Assembly (NCBI GenBank): GCA_006247105.1
Contig: CM016927.1
Location: 558,001-622,000, forward strand
Reading direction: 5' to 3'
Length of the DNA stretch: 64,000 nucleotides
From: Giardia muris
Lineage: Eukaryota; Fornicata; Diplomonadida; Hexamitidae
Part shown: in pieces, positions 1 to 8,884 of the stretch
How positions within the stretch are numbered: the first letter of the stretch is position 1
Layout: each line of letters begins with the position of its first letter
The notes under the pieces: model-generated
Seen by the model: only the letters and a program-made list of their open reading frames with translations
The model's database searches: none
What the model was told of the DNA's origin: nothing
Position numbers and translations under genes: made by a program

Positions 1-886
1 TGCTGGGCGCGTTATCTCTTTCGGAGATACTGCGGTCGAACATACGATGGGTGCCTTCCCTAAGCCTCTCAACGTCAAGTACGAGCTGGAGGCGTATACG
101 GAGGGCCGCGAGGCACCGATCCTTGACGAACTAACTCGCGAGTATGCAGATGCCGCAGATTGCCTCGTCAACAAGTGCGGCCTTCACGGTGTTCAGGTCC
201 ACGTCTCCCATGGATACCTGATGAACGACTTCGTCAGCCATGGAGGCTGGGTGGTTCTCGAACGTGTCCTCGAGAAGTGTCGCGAGCGCATTGGCTCAAA
301 CAAGATACTGGCCGTCAAGATTAACATCCCAGCCGAGGGTGAGGACGTCCGGGAATACAAGCGCCGCCTCACGGGGATCATCGCGAGCGACAAGGTCAAG
401 CTGGATATTGTCGAGTTCTCGGCCGGGAGCTATTCGAAGCCGATCATGATTAACAACGTGATGGTTCCCTTCAGTCTTGCGTTCAGCCAGGACTTCAAGA
501 AGCACCTCCTTGCAGAGGGGTCGAAGTGCTGCGTGATGCCTACCGGCCGTTTCACCTCGAAGGACATGGCCGACAAGACTATCAAGGATACAGGGGTCGA
601 TCTTATCGGCTTCGGGCGCGCCTTCTGCCTTCCCGAGCCTTTCGCCGAGAGCACTACAAGGATCGTCCGTACAGGCCTGCCCCTCAACAAGTTCAGTTCG
701 AAGATCATGTACTCTCTTGGGAAGATTTCACCATTCGCGGCGGCTGGGCCCAACACGATGTACTTCGCGTCGTTCTTCCCTCTCATCGCAGACGGGACCC
801 TCAAGACGAACGAAGAGGCTGACGCCTACGGCCGCAAGATGTGTGGCTTGATATGGTACCTGAAGCTTGTCTTCGGCATGAAGTAA
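1..886 (+). CDS. NADH:flavin oxidoreductase, old yellow enzyme family (5' partial)
   Basis: The reading frame is open from base 2, so the first in-frame ATG at base 47 is probably internal and the gene begins outside the window. The visible part carries the FMN-barrel signature of the Oxidored_FMN family: HGVQVHVSHGYLMNDFVS, near residues 46-63 counted from that ATG, corresponds to the family pattern of a valine/histidine-rich strand followed by the G-Y-L-x-x-x-F-x-S loop. A late GVDLIGFGRAF segment fits the phosphate-binding GxGR strand. Family members use NAD(P)H and FMN to reduce enones, quinones or oxygen; the substrate here cannot be told. The stop overlaps an AGTAAAA signal, and the next ATG follows after one base. 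The family call is firm; physiological role is not. Confidence 0.8.
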   Translation, partial: AGRVISFGDTAVEHTMGAFPKPLNVKYELEAYTEGREAPILDELTREYADAADCLVNKCGLHGVQVHVSHGYLMNDFVSHGGWVVLERVLEKCRERIGSNKILAVKINIPAEGEDVREYKRRLTGIIASDKVKLDIVEFSAGSYSKPIMINNVMVPFSLAFSQDFKKHLLAEGSKCCVMPTGRFTSKDMADKTIKDTGVDLIGFGRAFCLPEPFAESTTRIVRTGLPLNKFSSKIMYSLGKISPFAAAGPNTMYFASFFPLIADGTLKTNEEADAYGRKMCGLIWYLKLVFGMK

Positions 887-888
887 AA
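882..888 (+). terminator. Polyadenylation signal AGTAAAA overlapping stop and next start
   Basis: AGTAAAA matches the AGTRAA-type Giardia poly(A) signal. It overlaps the oxidoreductase stop (TAA 884-886) and touches the ATG at 888, so one short A-rich string seems to serve as stop, poly(A) signal and initiator-proximal sequence. Functional use is inferred from the consensus only. Confidence 0.5.
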
Positions 889-3047
889 TGGACTACCTTA
901 CCACCGACCCGACGAAGCTGCGCGTTGCAGACCTCCGGCGGGCGATCGTGGAGATGGGGGGCACGCCCGAAGACCGGGCGACGAAGGCGGCCCTCATCCA
1001 GCAGTTTGCCATGGTGCGCAGTCAATTTGCGCGGACGCTCCAGCAGGGTCAATCCGTCCCTCAGTCCGCCTCACTCGATCTCAGCAAGTACATCCAGGGC
1101 GTGGAGTCCGGGATCTCCGTCAAGCTTGGGAAAAGCCATGCCCGTGATGACCTAACGCAATCTGCGTTCGACTTCACTGGGGCCTTCAACGACCCCAAAC
1201 TGCACGCCCAGATCGCAAAGGCGAATGCCGCTGAGCACGTGGAGACCTCTCCGCTTCGTAGGCTGAAGAACCCTTTGGATATCGAGCGTACGCCAGGAGA
1301 TGCTGCTCTTCGTCATGGGCATGAGCGTAGGGATAGTACGGGGGACGTAGTACAAAGGAGTGGCTCGAGGTCCAAAAGAAGTGGTTCTTCCGGGAAGAAG
1401 AATGAGTCACATCATCGAAGGCACTCACATTCTAAGGTTTCGGACGAGCTGCATCGTCATTCATCCATTGAGGGATCTAATAAAGTCTCGAAAAAGGTGG
1501 AATCCAAACCGGGGTCGGTTACTCAACTTGCACCATCATTGCCTCAAACTCAACAAACTCAACATAGAAGGAATAGTTCGCATCATGATGGGCTTGGACG
1601 TGAGAGACATGTACATCCGAGGTCCCCAACTATTCACATCGAGAAGCAGGAAGTAGTAACACCCAAGGGTGCCAAGCTTTTCCTATTCCTTTGGGTTGTG
1701 ATCTTGTGCTTGGTTGTCTATCAGATCTACTCTCTTCTCGACGACCCTTTGAAGCCCCAGATCCCGTTCGTCTCCCCTCTGCTTAGCACGATCTTTGGGC
1801 CTTTGATCTCAGGTCCTGTTTATAGGGAAACGAGAACTCATACATCAGGCCTTTATGACGGGTCCACACCCTGCCCCTTATTTTCACTCTGTAGCGACGG
1901 CCGAATCGTCGGGTGCGATCCCGGCTACCAGCTTCGTCCAGCGGAGAACTCGTTCTATCCTTCTGTATGGCTCCCAAGGTTCCAGAACTACCTCCATGTC
2001 ATTGGGAACCGCGCCCTTGCGCGCTGGCTTCCGACTCAATATGCATCTTTGCAACAGAGCATCTCGGAAGATCCAAATGTCAATGGCTCGGCAGAGCTAG
2101 CGGAGCTTCCGGTGCATGATTATCTTCTCAAGGCACCGACTCTCATACGCCGTGTCCATTGCCGTCGCACCTCGCCCATCGCGAACCGAGCAGAGACTCT
2201 TCTTCAGGCGTTGGACACGGAGCTTCAACGTATCAAGGGCACATTGATCTGTCGACACAACTCGCGCATCTTGGCAACACCCTCGCAACCCGGCACACCG
2301 TTGCTCCAAACACAGACCTTCGACGCGTACTTGCGACGCCGCTCACTTTACTTCACCATCTATGATGAAACGGGCACCAGGACCGACGATATCCTCCCCG
2401 ATGATACTCTTGCGCTCATCGTTAGCTTGATTCTTGACCAGGACTCTTCGCTCACCCAACTTGCGCATCCAAACCTCCGCTTTCAGCTAGCAGAGCCTCA
2501 CGAGTGCGACCCGAACTGGAACATCCAGACCTGCCTTCACAGGACGTACGTTCATGTCCTACGGAATACACGGGTCCATACTCTCTCTTTGCCCCGCTTT
2601 ACCGTTCGCTGCCGTCTTGTCAGCTGGATACGCCGCAACCCAATGGAGGCCGTCAGCTACTGTCTCCAGTGGGGACTCATCACTGCCTTCGTCGGATATG
2701 TTGCCCTTCTAGTCTACTTGCGGCTTGTAGCAACGTGGGTCGTCGCAGACCTCGAGAAGCGTCTTCATGACCAGTCGTCCCGCAGCCATCAACACCACGG
2801 ATCTCGTCGGCATGGCCCTTCCAAAGAGCAGTACATAATTCTCGATGAGCTACGGCCCACCCTTATACCCAACCCACTTCTCCGACGGCTCGCCTGGAAC
2901 CATGTTCTCGCTGCTATCCGTAGAAGCCAGCGCATAGCGCTCGGGACCTTATTGAACCAGCCCGATATGAAACCTAAGACGATCGTCGTCTGGAAAGAGA
3001 CCTCTCGGGGGCGCGAGCTCCCACCACTCTCTGAGGACCAAGAGTAG
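888..3047 (+). CDS. Inner nuclear membrane protein, MAN1/LEM2/Heh1-like (HeH/SAP + MSC domains)
   Basis: 719 residues. Residues about 5-40 (LRVADLRRAIVEMGG ... AALIQQF) fit a HeH/SAP-type helix-extension-helix DNA-binding domain. A basic Ser/His-rich linker (about 140-250) could hold a nuclear localisation signal. A first membrane span lies at about 263-284. The luminal part begins with C-P-L-F-x-L-C-x-D-G-x-I-x-G-C-x-P-G-Y, the cysteine pattern that opens the Man1-Src1 C-terminal (MSC) domain. A second span lies at about 595-622 and is followed by a conserved-looking nucleoplasmic segment (residues about 660-690) resembling the winged-helix end of MSC. This two-span layout is that of Src1/Heh1/LEM2 proteins, which tether chromatin to the nuclear envelope and recruit ESCRT for envelope sealing. 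The start follows the upstream stop by one base. Confidence 0.7.
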   Translation: MDYLTTDPTKLRVADLRRAIVEMGGTPEDRATKAALIQQFAMVRSQFARTLQQGQSVPQSASLDLSKYIQGVESGISVKLGKSHARDDLTQSAFDFTGAFNDPKLHAQIAKANAAEHVETSPLRRLKNPLDIERTPGDAALRHGHERRDSTGDVVQRSGSRSKRSGSSGKKNESHHRRHSHSKVSDELHRHSSIEGSNKVSKKVESKPGSVTQLAPSLPQTQQTQHRRNSSHHDGLGRERHVHPRSPTIHIEKQEVVTPKGAKLFLFLWVVILCLVVYQIYSLLDDPLKPQIPFVSPLLSTIFGPLISGPVYRETRTHTSGLYDGSTPCPLFSLCSDGRIVGCDPGYQLRPAENSFYPSVWLPRFQNYLHVIGNRALARWLPTQYASLQQSISEDPNVNGSAELAELPVHDYLLKAPTLIRRVHCRRTSPIANRAETLLQALDTELQRIKGTLICRHNSRILATPSQPGTPLLQTQTFDAYLRRRSLYFTIYDETGTRTDDILPDDTLALIVSLILDQDSSLTQLAHPNLRFQLAEPHECDPNWNIQTCLHRTYVHVLRNTRVHTLSLPRFTVRCRLVSWIRRNPMEAVSYCLQWGLITAFVGYVALLVYLRLVATWVVADLEKRLHDQSSRSHQHHGSRRHGPSKEQYIILDELRPTLIPNPLLRRLAWNHVLAAIRRSQRIALGTLLNQPDMKPKTIVVWKETSRGRELPPLSEDQE

Positions 3048-3055
3048 TGTGAACA

Positions 3056-3538
3056 TCACCGAAGTGCCAGTAATAGAGCAGCCGTATCCGTGTCACCTAG
3101 GGCTTCGGCACGTTCGAGTGCGCTTGGAGGATGAAGACTCAACTCTCCTTCTACTTCGACGAGAGCCTTGACAACGGTGGGAGCATTGCAGCCGATCGCC
3201 CACATCAGCGCCGTCCACCCAAGCTTGCAACGAAGCCTAGCCTCATGAGCAATAAGTAACTGGACGCACGCCTCACTTCCAGCCGTCGCCGCATGCATCA
3301 AGGCGGTCCGACCCAGATTATCGCGCTTTCCGGCCTCAGTCAGAAGTAGCTCGACGCAAGCAGGCTGGTCGGCTGCTGCTGCAAGCATCAAGGCGGTTCG
3401 GCCTTCGAGATCTGCCTCTCCTACCTGGTGTAAGTACTTTCGGAGCCCCTCGATGTCCCCAGTCCGAGCAGCACGCATCAGGAGGGTTTCAGAGATGTTC
3501 CCGTCCATGAAGCCTAGAAGGATCGAGCGTGTATCCAT
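3056..3538 (-). CDS. Small ankyrin-repeat protein (protein 21.1-like)
   Basis: 160 residues made almost entirely of four to five ankyrin repeats, each with the G-x-T-A-L-M-x-A-A turn typical of Giardia 21.1 proteins (RTALMLAAAADQ, RTALMHAATAGS, WTALMWAIGCNA). No kinase, coiled coil or membrane segment is visible. It converges on the upstream MAN1-like gene, with 8 bases between the two stops. The ATG is preceded by a short A/T-rich stretch. Ankyrin repeats mediate protein binding; a specific partner cannot be inferred. Confidence 0.75.
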   Translation of the reverse strand: MDTRSILLGFMDGNISETLLMRAARTGDIEGLRKYLHQVGEADLEGRTALMLAAAADQPACVELLLTEAGKRDNLGRTALMHAATAGSEACVQLLIAHEARLRCKLGWTALMWAIGCNAPTVVKALVEVEGELSLHPPSALERAEALGDTDTAALLLALR

Positions 3539-3711
3539 TTCAGATGACGATGGTAGGTTTTAGTCGTAGTAGAGGAAAAACCCACCATTCGGTCTATCAA
3601 GAGACACTCTAGATGACCCCAGAGTTCTGAATTCACACTACGACGACTAGATCATCATTAAGATACAGTCCCCGGTTCAGGCAATCCTCTTCTACGCCAT
3701 AGCGCAGCGTT
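3539..3711. other. Intergenic spacer
   Basis: 173 bases between two minus-strand genes. No coding, RNA or repeat structure was recognised. It should hold the promoter of the ankyrin gene and the 3' end signals of the next gene. Confidence 0.4.
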
Positions 3712-5202
3712 CTAGAGAATGAGGGCAGCCACAAAGCCTGCGACGAAGATGGCAATGGATCCGAACGAAGTACTGAGACGTGAAGCATCACTACTAGTAT
3801 CAGCGATACATGTTCCCGTGCCCGCCGAAAAGGATTGGCCGTCAGGGCATTGGCACAAAGGAACTGGGCATTGGCGGCACTCGTCGTCATTGACGGGGCG
3901 ATAGAAGCCTTCAGGGCAACGCTCACAGCGCCCAGTAATGGGATCTGACAGGAGGTTTCCGGGGCAGATGCAATCTCTACGGCTTGTAGCCCCGCTTGCC
4001 CCGGTAGTGAACGTCTCGGGACAAGTTAAGCACTCGAGACTTCCAACACTCGGCTGGAACGTGCCTATGGGGCACTTCGTGCAGCTCGTGCGCCCACTGA
4101 GAGGCTGATGCTGACCGGCAGGACAAGAGTAACAACGTAGACCGTCAACAGAGGCGGATCCAGGAGGACATGGTTGGCAAGTACCATTAGAAAGTTGCTC
4201 TCCAGGACGGCACGAATCGCTTGGTTCTGACGGGTTAGTTGGGTCATCTGGTTGAGAAGGCTCGTCTGGCAACCCCTCGCCATCCCAGGACCTCAGTAGG
4301 GGTGAGGAAAGGACGATGGGGAGCTCAGCGTATGAATATAACGGATCCCCGCTTGAAGATTCCCCTACGATAGTATCGCCAAATGCTGAGCCGTAGAAGG
4401 CTGTATCCTTGTCGCCCTCGACATTGTCAAGTACGATGGCATGGATACGGGAATCATTTCCGGCTAGCTCTATCATCTCGGATAGCCAGTCCATCTTATT
4501 CGCAGGGACGCCACCTGAGACGGTACGGCAGTAGAGGATGAGCTTGGGCATATAGGAGTCGTTCTCGAACATGTCCATCGCAGCCTCGTAGATTGAGGAT
4601 GCGGTTTCCCACTCTGGCTCTCCGTAGTTGGCTAGGGTGACAAGGGCATAACGATAGGCTGTGGCATTAGGGATGAAGGCGGATGGTAAGAGCTTGTAGT
4701 CTCGGGACACGGGGAGGAGGAAGACAATGGAGGGCCCAAGCTTCAGGCGTAATCTTTGTCCTACATAATCGGCAGACGACAGGTAGAGGTCGGGGTCCTT
4801 TCGCCAGTAGCTATCGTACGTGTTGATATCGGTTCCCAAAGCCATGTAGATATGTGGAGACATCGTTCCTATGTGCTTTGTTAGGATGCGGCTAAGGTCG
4901 TCAATGTACTCATCGTAGTGCCCACATTCCAGGTCGGTGAACTTCTCGTTGAGCTCCTTACTGTTCATCATATCCCAGATGATGAGAGGAGTACGCCCAC
5001 GAGCGACGATCTCCTCGAGGGCGCGGTCCGCGTACGAGTAGTCGCTCGAGGAGAAAAGAAAGGGGATGACGAGGGCATCAAAGCTGAACTTGAAGTCGAT
5101 GAAGTCTTCGAAGTCCGCGGGGTGAGTTTCATCGAAGATGCCGTTCCGGACCCCAAGGGGGATGGCCCCCAAGGCGACGGCAACGAGTCCCAGCAGCCCC
5201 AT
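3712..5202 (-). CDS. Secreted membrane-anchored protein: glycosidase-like (GH26-like) barrel plus cysteine-rich stalk
   Basis: 496 residues. A hydrophobic N-terminus (about 1-17) looks like a signal peptide. Residues about 18-300 resemble a TIM-barrel glycosidase of the GH26 beta-mannanase type: an early GIFDETHPADF, a strand ending LIIWD, and IYMALGTDINTYDSYW at the position where GH26 has its E-x-N catalytic-acid loop. Here the acid is Asp, so activity is doubtful. An acidic Pro-rich linker (about 310-330) leads to cysteine-rich repeats such as CPAGQHQPLSGRTSCTKCP, of the ephrin-receptor/GCC2-GCC3 type. The protein ends in a hydrophobic stretch with almost no tail, as in a GPI-anchor signal. 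The secreted anchored architecture is clear; the glycosidase relationship is tentative. Confidence 0.5.
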   Translation of the reverse strand: MGLLGLVAVALGAIPLGVRNGIFDETHPADFEDFIDFKFSFDALVIPFLFSSSDYSYADRALEEIVARGRTPLIIWDMMNSKELNEKFTDLECGHYDEYIDDLSRILTKHIGTMSPHIYMALGTDINTYDSYWRKDPDLYLSSADYVGQRLRLKLGPSIVFLLPVSRDYKLLPSAFIPNATAYRYALVTLANYGEPEWETASSIYEAAMDMFENDSYMPKLILYCRTVSGGVPANKMDWLSEMIELAGNDSRIHAIVLDNVEGDKDTAFYGSAFGDTIVGESSSGDPLYSYAELPIVLSSPLLRSWDGEGLPDEPSQPDDPTNPSEPSDSCRPGEQLSNGTCQPCPPGSASVDGLRCYSCPAGQHQPLSGRTSCTKCPIGTFQPSVGSLECLTCPETFTTGASGATSRRDCICPGNLLSDPITGRCERCPEGFYRPVNDDECRQCPVPLCQCPDGQSFSAGTGTCIADTSSDASRLSTSFGSIAIFVAGFVAALIL

Positions 5203-5272
5203 TTTCCTCCCCCCAGTTGTAGATGTCTAATATGAAAGAATGGTACGATGATTAATCTCGTTTGTAACATAA
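5203..5272. promoter_or_regulatory. Divergent promoter region (glycosidase-like gene / NOG2)
   Basis: Only 70 bases separate two divergent start codons. The strip contains A/T-rich stretches next to both ATGs, matching the short AT-rich initiators known from Giardia. A shared bidirectional promoter is inferred. Confidence 0.45.
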
Positions 5273-7441
5273 ATGCCGTCGAACGCCTCCTCGATCCTTG
5301 GGCGGAAGGCGCCGGCCCATGGGCCTGTGCGCTCGGATGCGACGATCCGGCGCCTCAAGATGTATAAGACCCGCCCCATACGCGACTCCAAGGGTACCAT
5401 CATTCATGAGGCTTATCGATCGAAGACCGCCCCCCTTGATGGGCGGATCGAGCCTTCACGCAGATGGTTTTCCGGGACGCGGGTGGTTGGGCAGGAAGAT
5501 CTCCGTCGGATGCGGGAGGTCATCGAGAAAGAGAAGAAGGACCCGAATACCTATCTCGTGCATGACAAACGCCTCCCAACCGCCCTGATCCACGACGTTC
5601 CGGAGACGCGCGTGAAGATCCAGGCCGTTGAGCCCTTCCCATTGACCTTTGGGCCGAAGGCCAATCGGATCCGATCAAAGCTGGCCTCGTTCAATCCGGA
5701 GGACATCATCGCAACCGCCTCCAGGGAGATCGGGCAGTATAACGAGGCTCTTGACGGGAGCACAGCGGCACAGCGTGAGCTTCGGAAGATCTCCTTCAGA
5801 GCAGAGGCGGATCCACGCCTGATTCGGGGCCAAACCTCTCGGATTCACTCGGAGATCTACAAAGTCATCGACAGCTCGGACGTCATCCTCTACGTTCTCG
5901 ATGCGCGCGATCCAGAAGGGACGCGCTCCGTCTTCCTCGAGAAATATATGTGCTTGCCTGAGAACGAGCACCGTCATCTCGTGTATATCCTGAACAAGTG
6001 TGATCTCGTCCCGACCTGGGTGACCGCTTCATGGATCACGAAGCTGTCGAAGATCCACCCCACAATCGCTTTTCATGCCTCTCTCGAACACCCGTATGGC
6101 CGTAAGGATGTCTTCTCAATCCTTCGGCAGTTTGCCGCCTTGCATGCTGACAAGCAACAGATTTCCGTCGGCCTATGCGGGTATCCGAACGCTGGGAAGT
6201 CATCGATCATCAATGCTCTTCTTGGTAAGAAGTCCTGTAAGACCGCACCCATTCCTGGGGAGACTAAGGTCTGGCAATACGTCTCTTTGACTAAGCGGAT
6301 CAACCTGATCGATGCTCCAGGCGTCATTTGGGCTGGAAGCCAGCTTGAGCTTCCGACCCGTCTCCAATCGCTTGTCGATAAGCAGGACGTCGCAAATGGG
6401 TCTGCGGCAACGACTAGGACGGTCATTGAGGACTATAACTACACGAACACGATGGACGTTCACCTGGTTCTCTCAGGGGTTCTGAGAACCGAGTATGTAG
6501 AGTTTCCTGAGAAGTTCATCCCATGTGTTCTTGATCGGGTGCAACCGGGGTATATCAATCGAACCTACGGCCTACGCCCCGTGCTGACCCCAGAGGAGAA
6601 CTGGGCCGGAGATGCTGACAGGCTACTCGAGGTTATTGCTCTGAAGCAAGGGCGCTTACTGAAGGGAGGAGACCCGGATTGCCGCACGATTGCTAGGAAG
6701 ATCTTGGATGACTACGTCCGTGGGAACCTTCCGCACTTCGTCGTCCCTCACACCTCTGATGAGGTCGATGCATATAATGCCACGCTCAGTCGCGAGAGGA
6801 AGACTTGGGGAAGCAAGACGGACACCGAGCTCATCAACTATGTCAATACCCAGAATCTTACGGAGATCCGAAGCGCTTTGAGCCTCGGTCTAGAGGATGA
6901 GCTCTGCAACACGTTTGTCCGTCATAGGTACGACCCAGACGTAGTCTCCGAGGATGAAGGCGAGGGCGGTGATGGGGACGATGCCAATGTGTCCAGAGAT
7001 ACGGAAGACGAGGCCGATCCCTTGGATAAGGAGGGTAGCGACATCAGTGGGATTGACGAACCCCTGGAACAGATGGAATATAACCGCAGCCTCGAAGAGA
7101 CCAGGCGTAGGCTTCACGAGCAGAAGCCGTCGGTTGCAGACCGTATCGCCGCCATTCGATCTCAAGAGGTCCCCATTATCAGGAAGGCCCATCGTCATCA
7201 GGTCCAGGCGGAAGGACTCAAGCGTGCGGCGAAGCTCCTACGGACGAAGGACCGCGAGCTGACGAACGCGTATCTCTCGAGCGTCGTCAACGAGGAGGAC
7301 CTTATCATGGTCTCGAAGGCGTATAAGAAGGTGAAGACCCCGAAGCGCGACCGCGGCGGATTCGACGGGCGGAAGACCGGGAAGAACTTCTACCAGGAGA
7401 CGAAGGTTCGGAATGCACGCCTCAAACGCTTCCTTAAGTAA
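5273..7441 (+). CDS. NOG2: Nucleolar GTP-binding protein 2 (NOG2/GNL2), ribosome assembly GTPase
   Basis: 722 residues. The GTPase domain is circularly permuted as in the YlqF/YawG family: G4 (NKCD, about 241-244) precedes G1 (GYPNAGKSS, about 303-311), the PGET switch and G3 (DAPG, about 347-350). The N-terminus (SNASSILGRKAP, then basic residues with MYKTRP) and the GQTSRIHSEIYKVIDSSDV segment match the eukaryotic NOG2 N-terminal domain. NOG2 acts on pre-60S particles in the nucleolus and nucleoplasm before export. An acidic stretch (about 560-600) and a basic C-terminus are also usual for the family. The stop overlaps an AGTAAAA signal, and the kinase gene starts 5 bases later. Confidence 0.93.
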   Translation: MPSNASSILGRKAPAHGPVRSDATIRRLKMYKTRPIRDSKGTIIHEAYRSKTAPLDGRIEPSRRWFSGTRVVGQEDLRRMREVIEKEKKDPNTYLVHDKRLPTALIHDVPETRVKIQAVEPFPLTFGPKANRIRSKLASFNPEDIIATASREIGQYNEALDGSTAAQRELRKISFRAEADPRLIRGQTSRIHSEIYKVIDSSDVILYVLDARDPEGTRSVFLEKYMCLPENEHRHLVYILNKCDLVPTWVTASWITKLSKIHPTIAFHASLEHPYGRKDVFSILRQFAALHADKQQISVGLCGYPNAGKSSIINALLGKKSCKTAPIPGETKVWQYVSLTKRINLIDAPGVIWAGSQLELPTRLQSLVDKQDVANGSAATTRTVIEDYNYTNTMDVHLVLSGVLRTEYVEFPEKFIPCVLDRVQPGYINRTYGLRPVLTPEENWAGDADRLLEVIALKQGRLLKGGDPDCRTIARKILDDYVRGNLPHFVVPHTSDEVDAYNATLSRERKTWGSKTDTELINYVNTQNLTEIRSALSLGLEDELCNTFVRHRYDPDVVSEDEGEGGDGDDANVSRDTEDEADPLDKEGSDISGIDEPLEQMEYNRSLEETRRRLHEQKPSVADRIAAIRSQEVPIIRKAHRHQVQAEGLKRAAKLLRTKDRELTNAYLSSVVNEEDLIMVSKAYKKVKTPKRDRGGFDGRKTGKNFYQETKVRNARLKRFLK

Positions 7442-7443
7442 AA
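7437..7443 (+). terminator. Polyadenylation signal AGTAAAA over the NOG2 stop
   Basis: AGTAAAA fits the AGTRAA-type signal and includes the TAA stop at 7439-7441. The next gene starts at 7447. Confidence 0.45.
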
Positions 7444-7446
7444 GAG

Positions 7447-8859
7447 ATGGAGAACTATGTGGTCGAACGGAAGATTGGCGAGGGCTCCTTTGGAGAGTGC
7501 TACCTGTGCACCCACAAGGCGACAGGGCAACACGTGGTGATCAAGGAGATCTGCATCGCCGATATGGCCCCCGAGGAGCTCGAGAATACGAGACGTGAGT
7601 CTTCACTTCTATTACAGCTTCGACACCCGAACGTCGTTCATTGCCTTGAGGCCTTCGACGAGGCGCCCTTCTACTACATCGTGATGAACTATTGCAAGGA
7701 AGGGGAGTTAACTCGACTAATCAAGGATCGAAGCAAGAGCCGCATCCCTTTTGAGGAACCACTTATCCTCCGTTGGGTGGCACAGTTGGCGTCCGCCTTG
7801 TGGTACATCCATGATCAGAAGATGATTCATCGCGATTTGAAGACTCAGAACGTCTTTCTTGACGAGCACTTGAACCTACAAATCGGGGACTTCGGGGTAG
7901 CCAGAACAATTGGGCCTGGTTCTCTTGCCACGACGTTTGTCGGCTCTCCCCTTTATATGTCTCCCGAGCTCATCGAGGAGAAGAAGTACAACTCGCAGAG
8001 CGACATGTGGTCGCTTGGCTGCATCATTTTCGAGATGCTCTGCTTAAAGACCGCGTTCCAGGCCAGGAACATGAACATGCTCATCATCAAGATTCTATCG
8101 AACCAAATCCCGGAATTACCTCCAATGTACTCCCAGGAGCTACAGGAGATGTGTTACAACCTACTGAAGCAGAGTCCTACCGAGCGTATGACTGCGGCCC
8201 AGCTTTGTTCTCATCGTTTGATCCGTCCGCTAATCGAGGAGATGGGATTACCTCACCCCGAATGGGATGGCGTTCAGCCAACGCAGCCAAAAGCTAGCAC
8301 GGCCACGAACGCCTTCGTACAGAGGCGTATGGACAAGGAGGACAAGCTTGAGATATCACTCCCCATTGAGAACACCGATAGCAACATCGCACGCTATCTC
8401 CAGCAGAGCATCGCGGACCAGGAGCATGATCTACGCGTTGAAAGACCAAGCAACCTGTCCCCCGCCGGAATCACTAAGACTTCACGTCTCCGTGACGAGC
8501 CCCATGGCCTGGGCCTTAAACTGATCAATAACCCCATCGTCGCGTACCAAGCCAAGAAGCTGATGCAGCTCGTCGACCAGGATGTACGGAAGGCTCTTTG
8601 CCTTCTTTCTGCAGTCCAAACTGGGTATATGATCCACAAGGTTGACTTCATCGAGGCCGTATCGGGGGTAACGATACCCGACGACAAACGCCAGGCATAC
8701 GAAGTCCAAACCAATTGGGCGGATGACTCCTGCCGAGCATGGGACGCAGAGGCCGCCGTCTATGAGTACATTTTCGAGAAGCTCGCAGGACCCACCCGCG
8801 CCCAGGCCTGCCTCCAGATATGTCGCCACATCGTCGCTCTGGAGCAGTTCTCCACTTGA
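7447..8859 (+). CDS. NEK-family serine/threonine kinase, catalytically complete
   Basis: 470 residues. The kinase domain spans about 1-265: glycine loop GEGSFG (11-16), catalytic Lys in VVIK (33), HRDLKTQN (H at about 128), DFG (D at about 148) and a SPE motif (about 173). The short N-terminus beginning directly at the kinase fold, with Y-x-V-x-x-x-I-G-E-G-S-F-G, is typical of NEK kinases. All catalytic residues are present; many Giardia NEKs lack some. The remaining 200 residues are an unrecognised helical tail without ankyrin repeats. In Giardia, NEKs are linked to flagellar and cytoskeletal control. The gene ends 25 bases before the giant ankyrin/coiled-coil gene. Confidence 0.88.
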   Translation: MENYVVERKIGEGSFGECYLCTHKATGQHVVIKEICIADMAPEELENTRRESSLLLQLRHPNVVHCLEAFDEAPFYYIVMNYCKEGELTRLIKDRSKSRIPFEEPLILRWVAQLASALWYIHDQKMIHRDLKTQNVFLDEHLNLQIGDFGVARTIGPGSLATTFVGSPLYMSPELIEEKKYNSQSDMWSLGCIIFEMLCLKTAFQARNMNMLIIKILSNQIPELPPMYSQELQEMCYNLLKQSPTERMTAAQLCSHRLIRPLIEEMGLPHPEWDGVQPTQPKASTATNAFVQRRMDKEDKLEISLPIENTDSNIARYLQQSIADQEHDLRVERPSNLSPAGITKTSRLRDEPHGLGLKLINNPIVAYQAKKLMQLVDQDVRKALCLLSAVQTGYMIHKVDFIEAVSGVTIPDDKRQAYEVQTNWADDSCRAWDAEAAVYEYIFEKLAGPTRAQACLQICRHIVALEQFST

Positions 8860-8884
8860 CACGCCCAGGATTTTCGGCAAGAAA

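Noticed and set aside
8723..8884. Upstream in-frame ATG extending the giant ankyrin gene by 54 codons
   Set aside because: This stretch codes for the NEK kinase C-terminus in another frame, and the ATG lacks the A-rich lead present at 8885.
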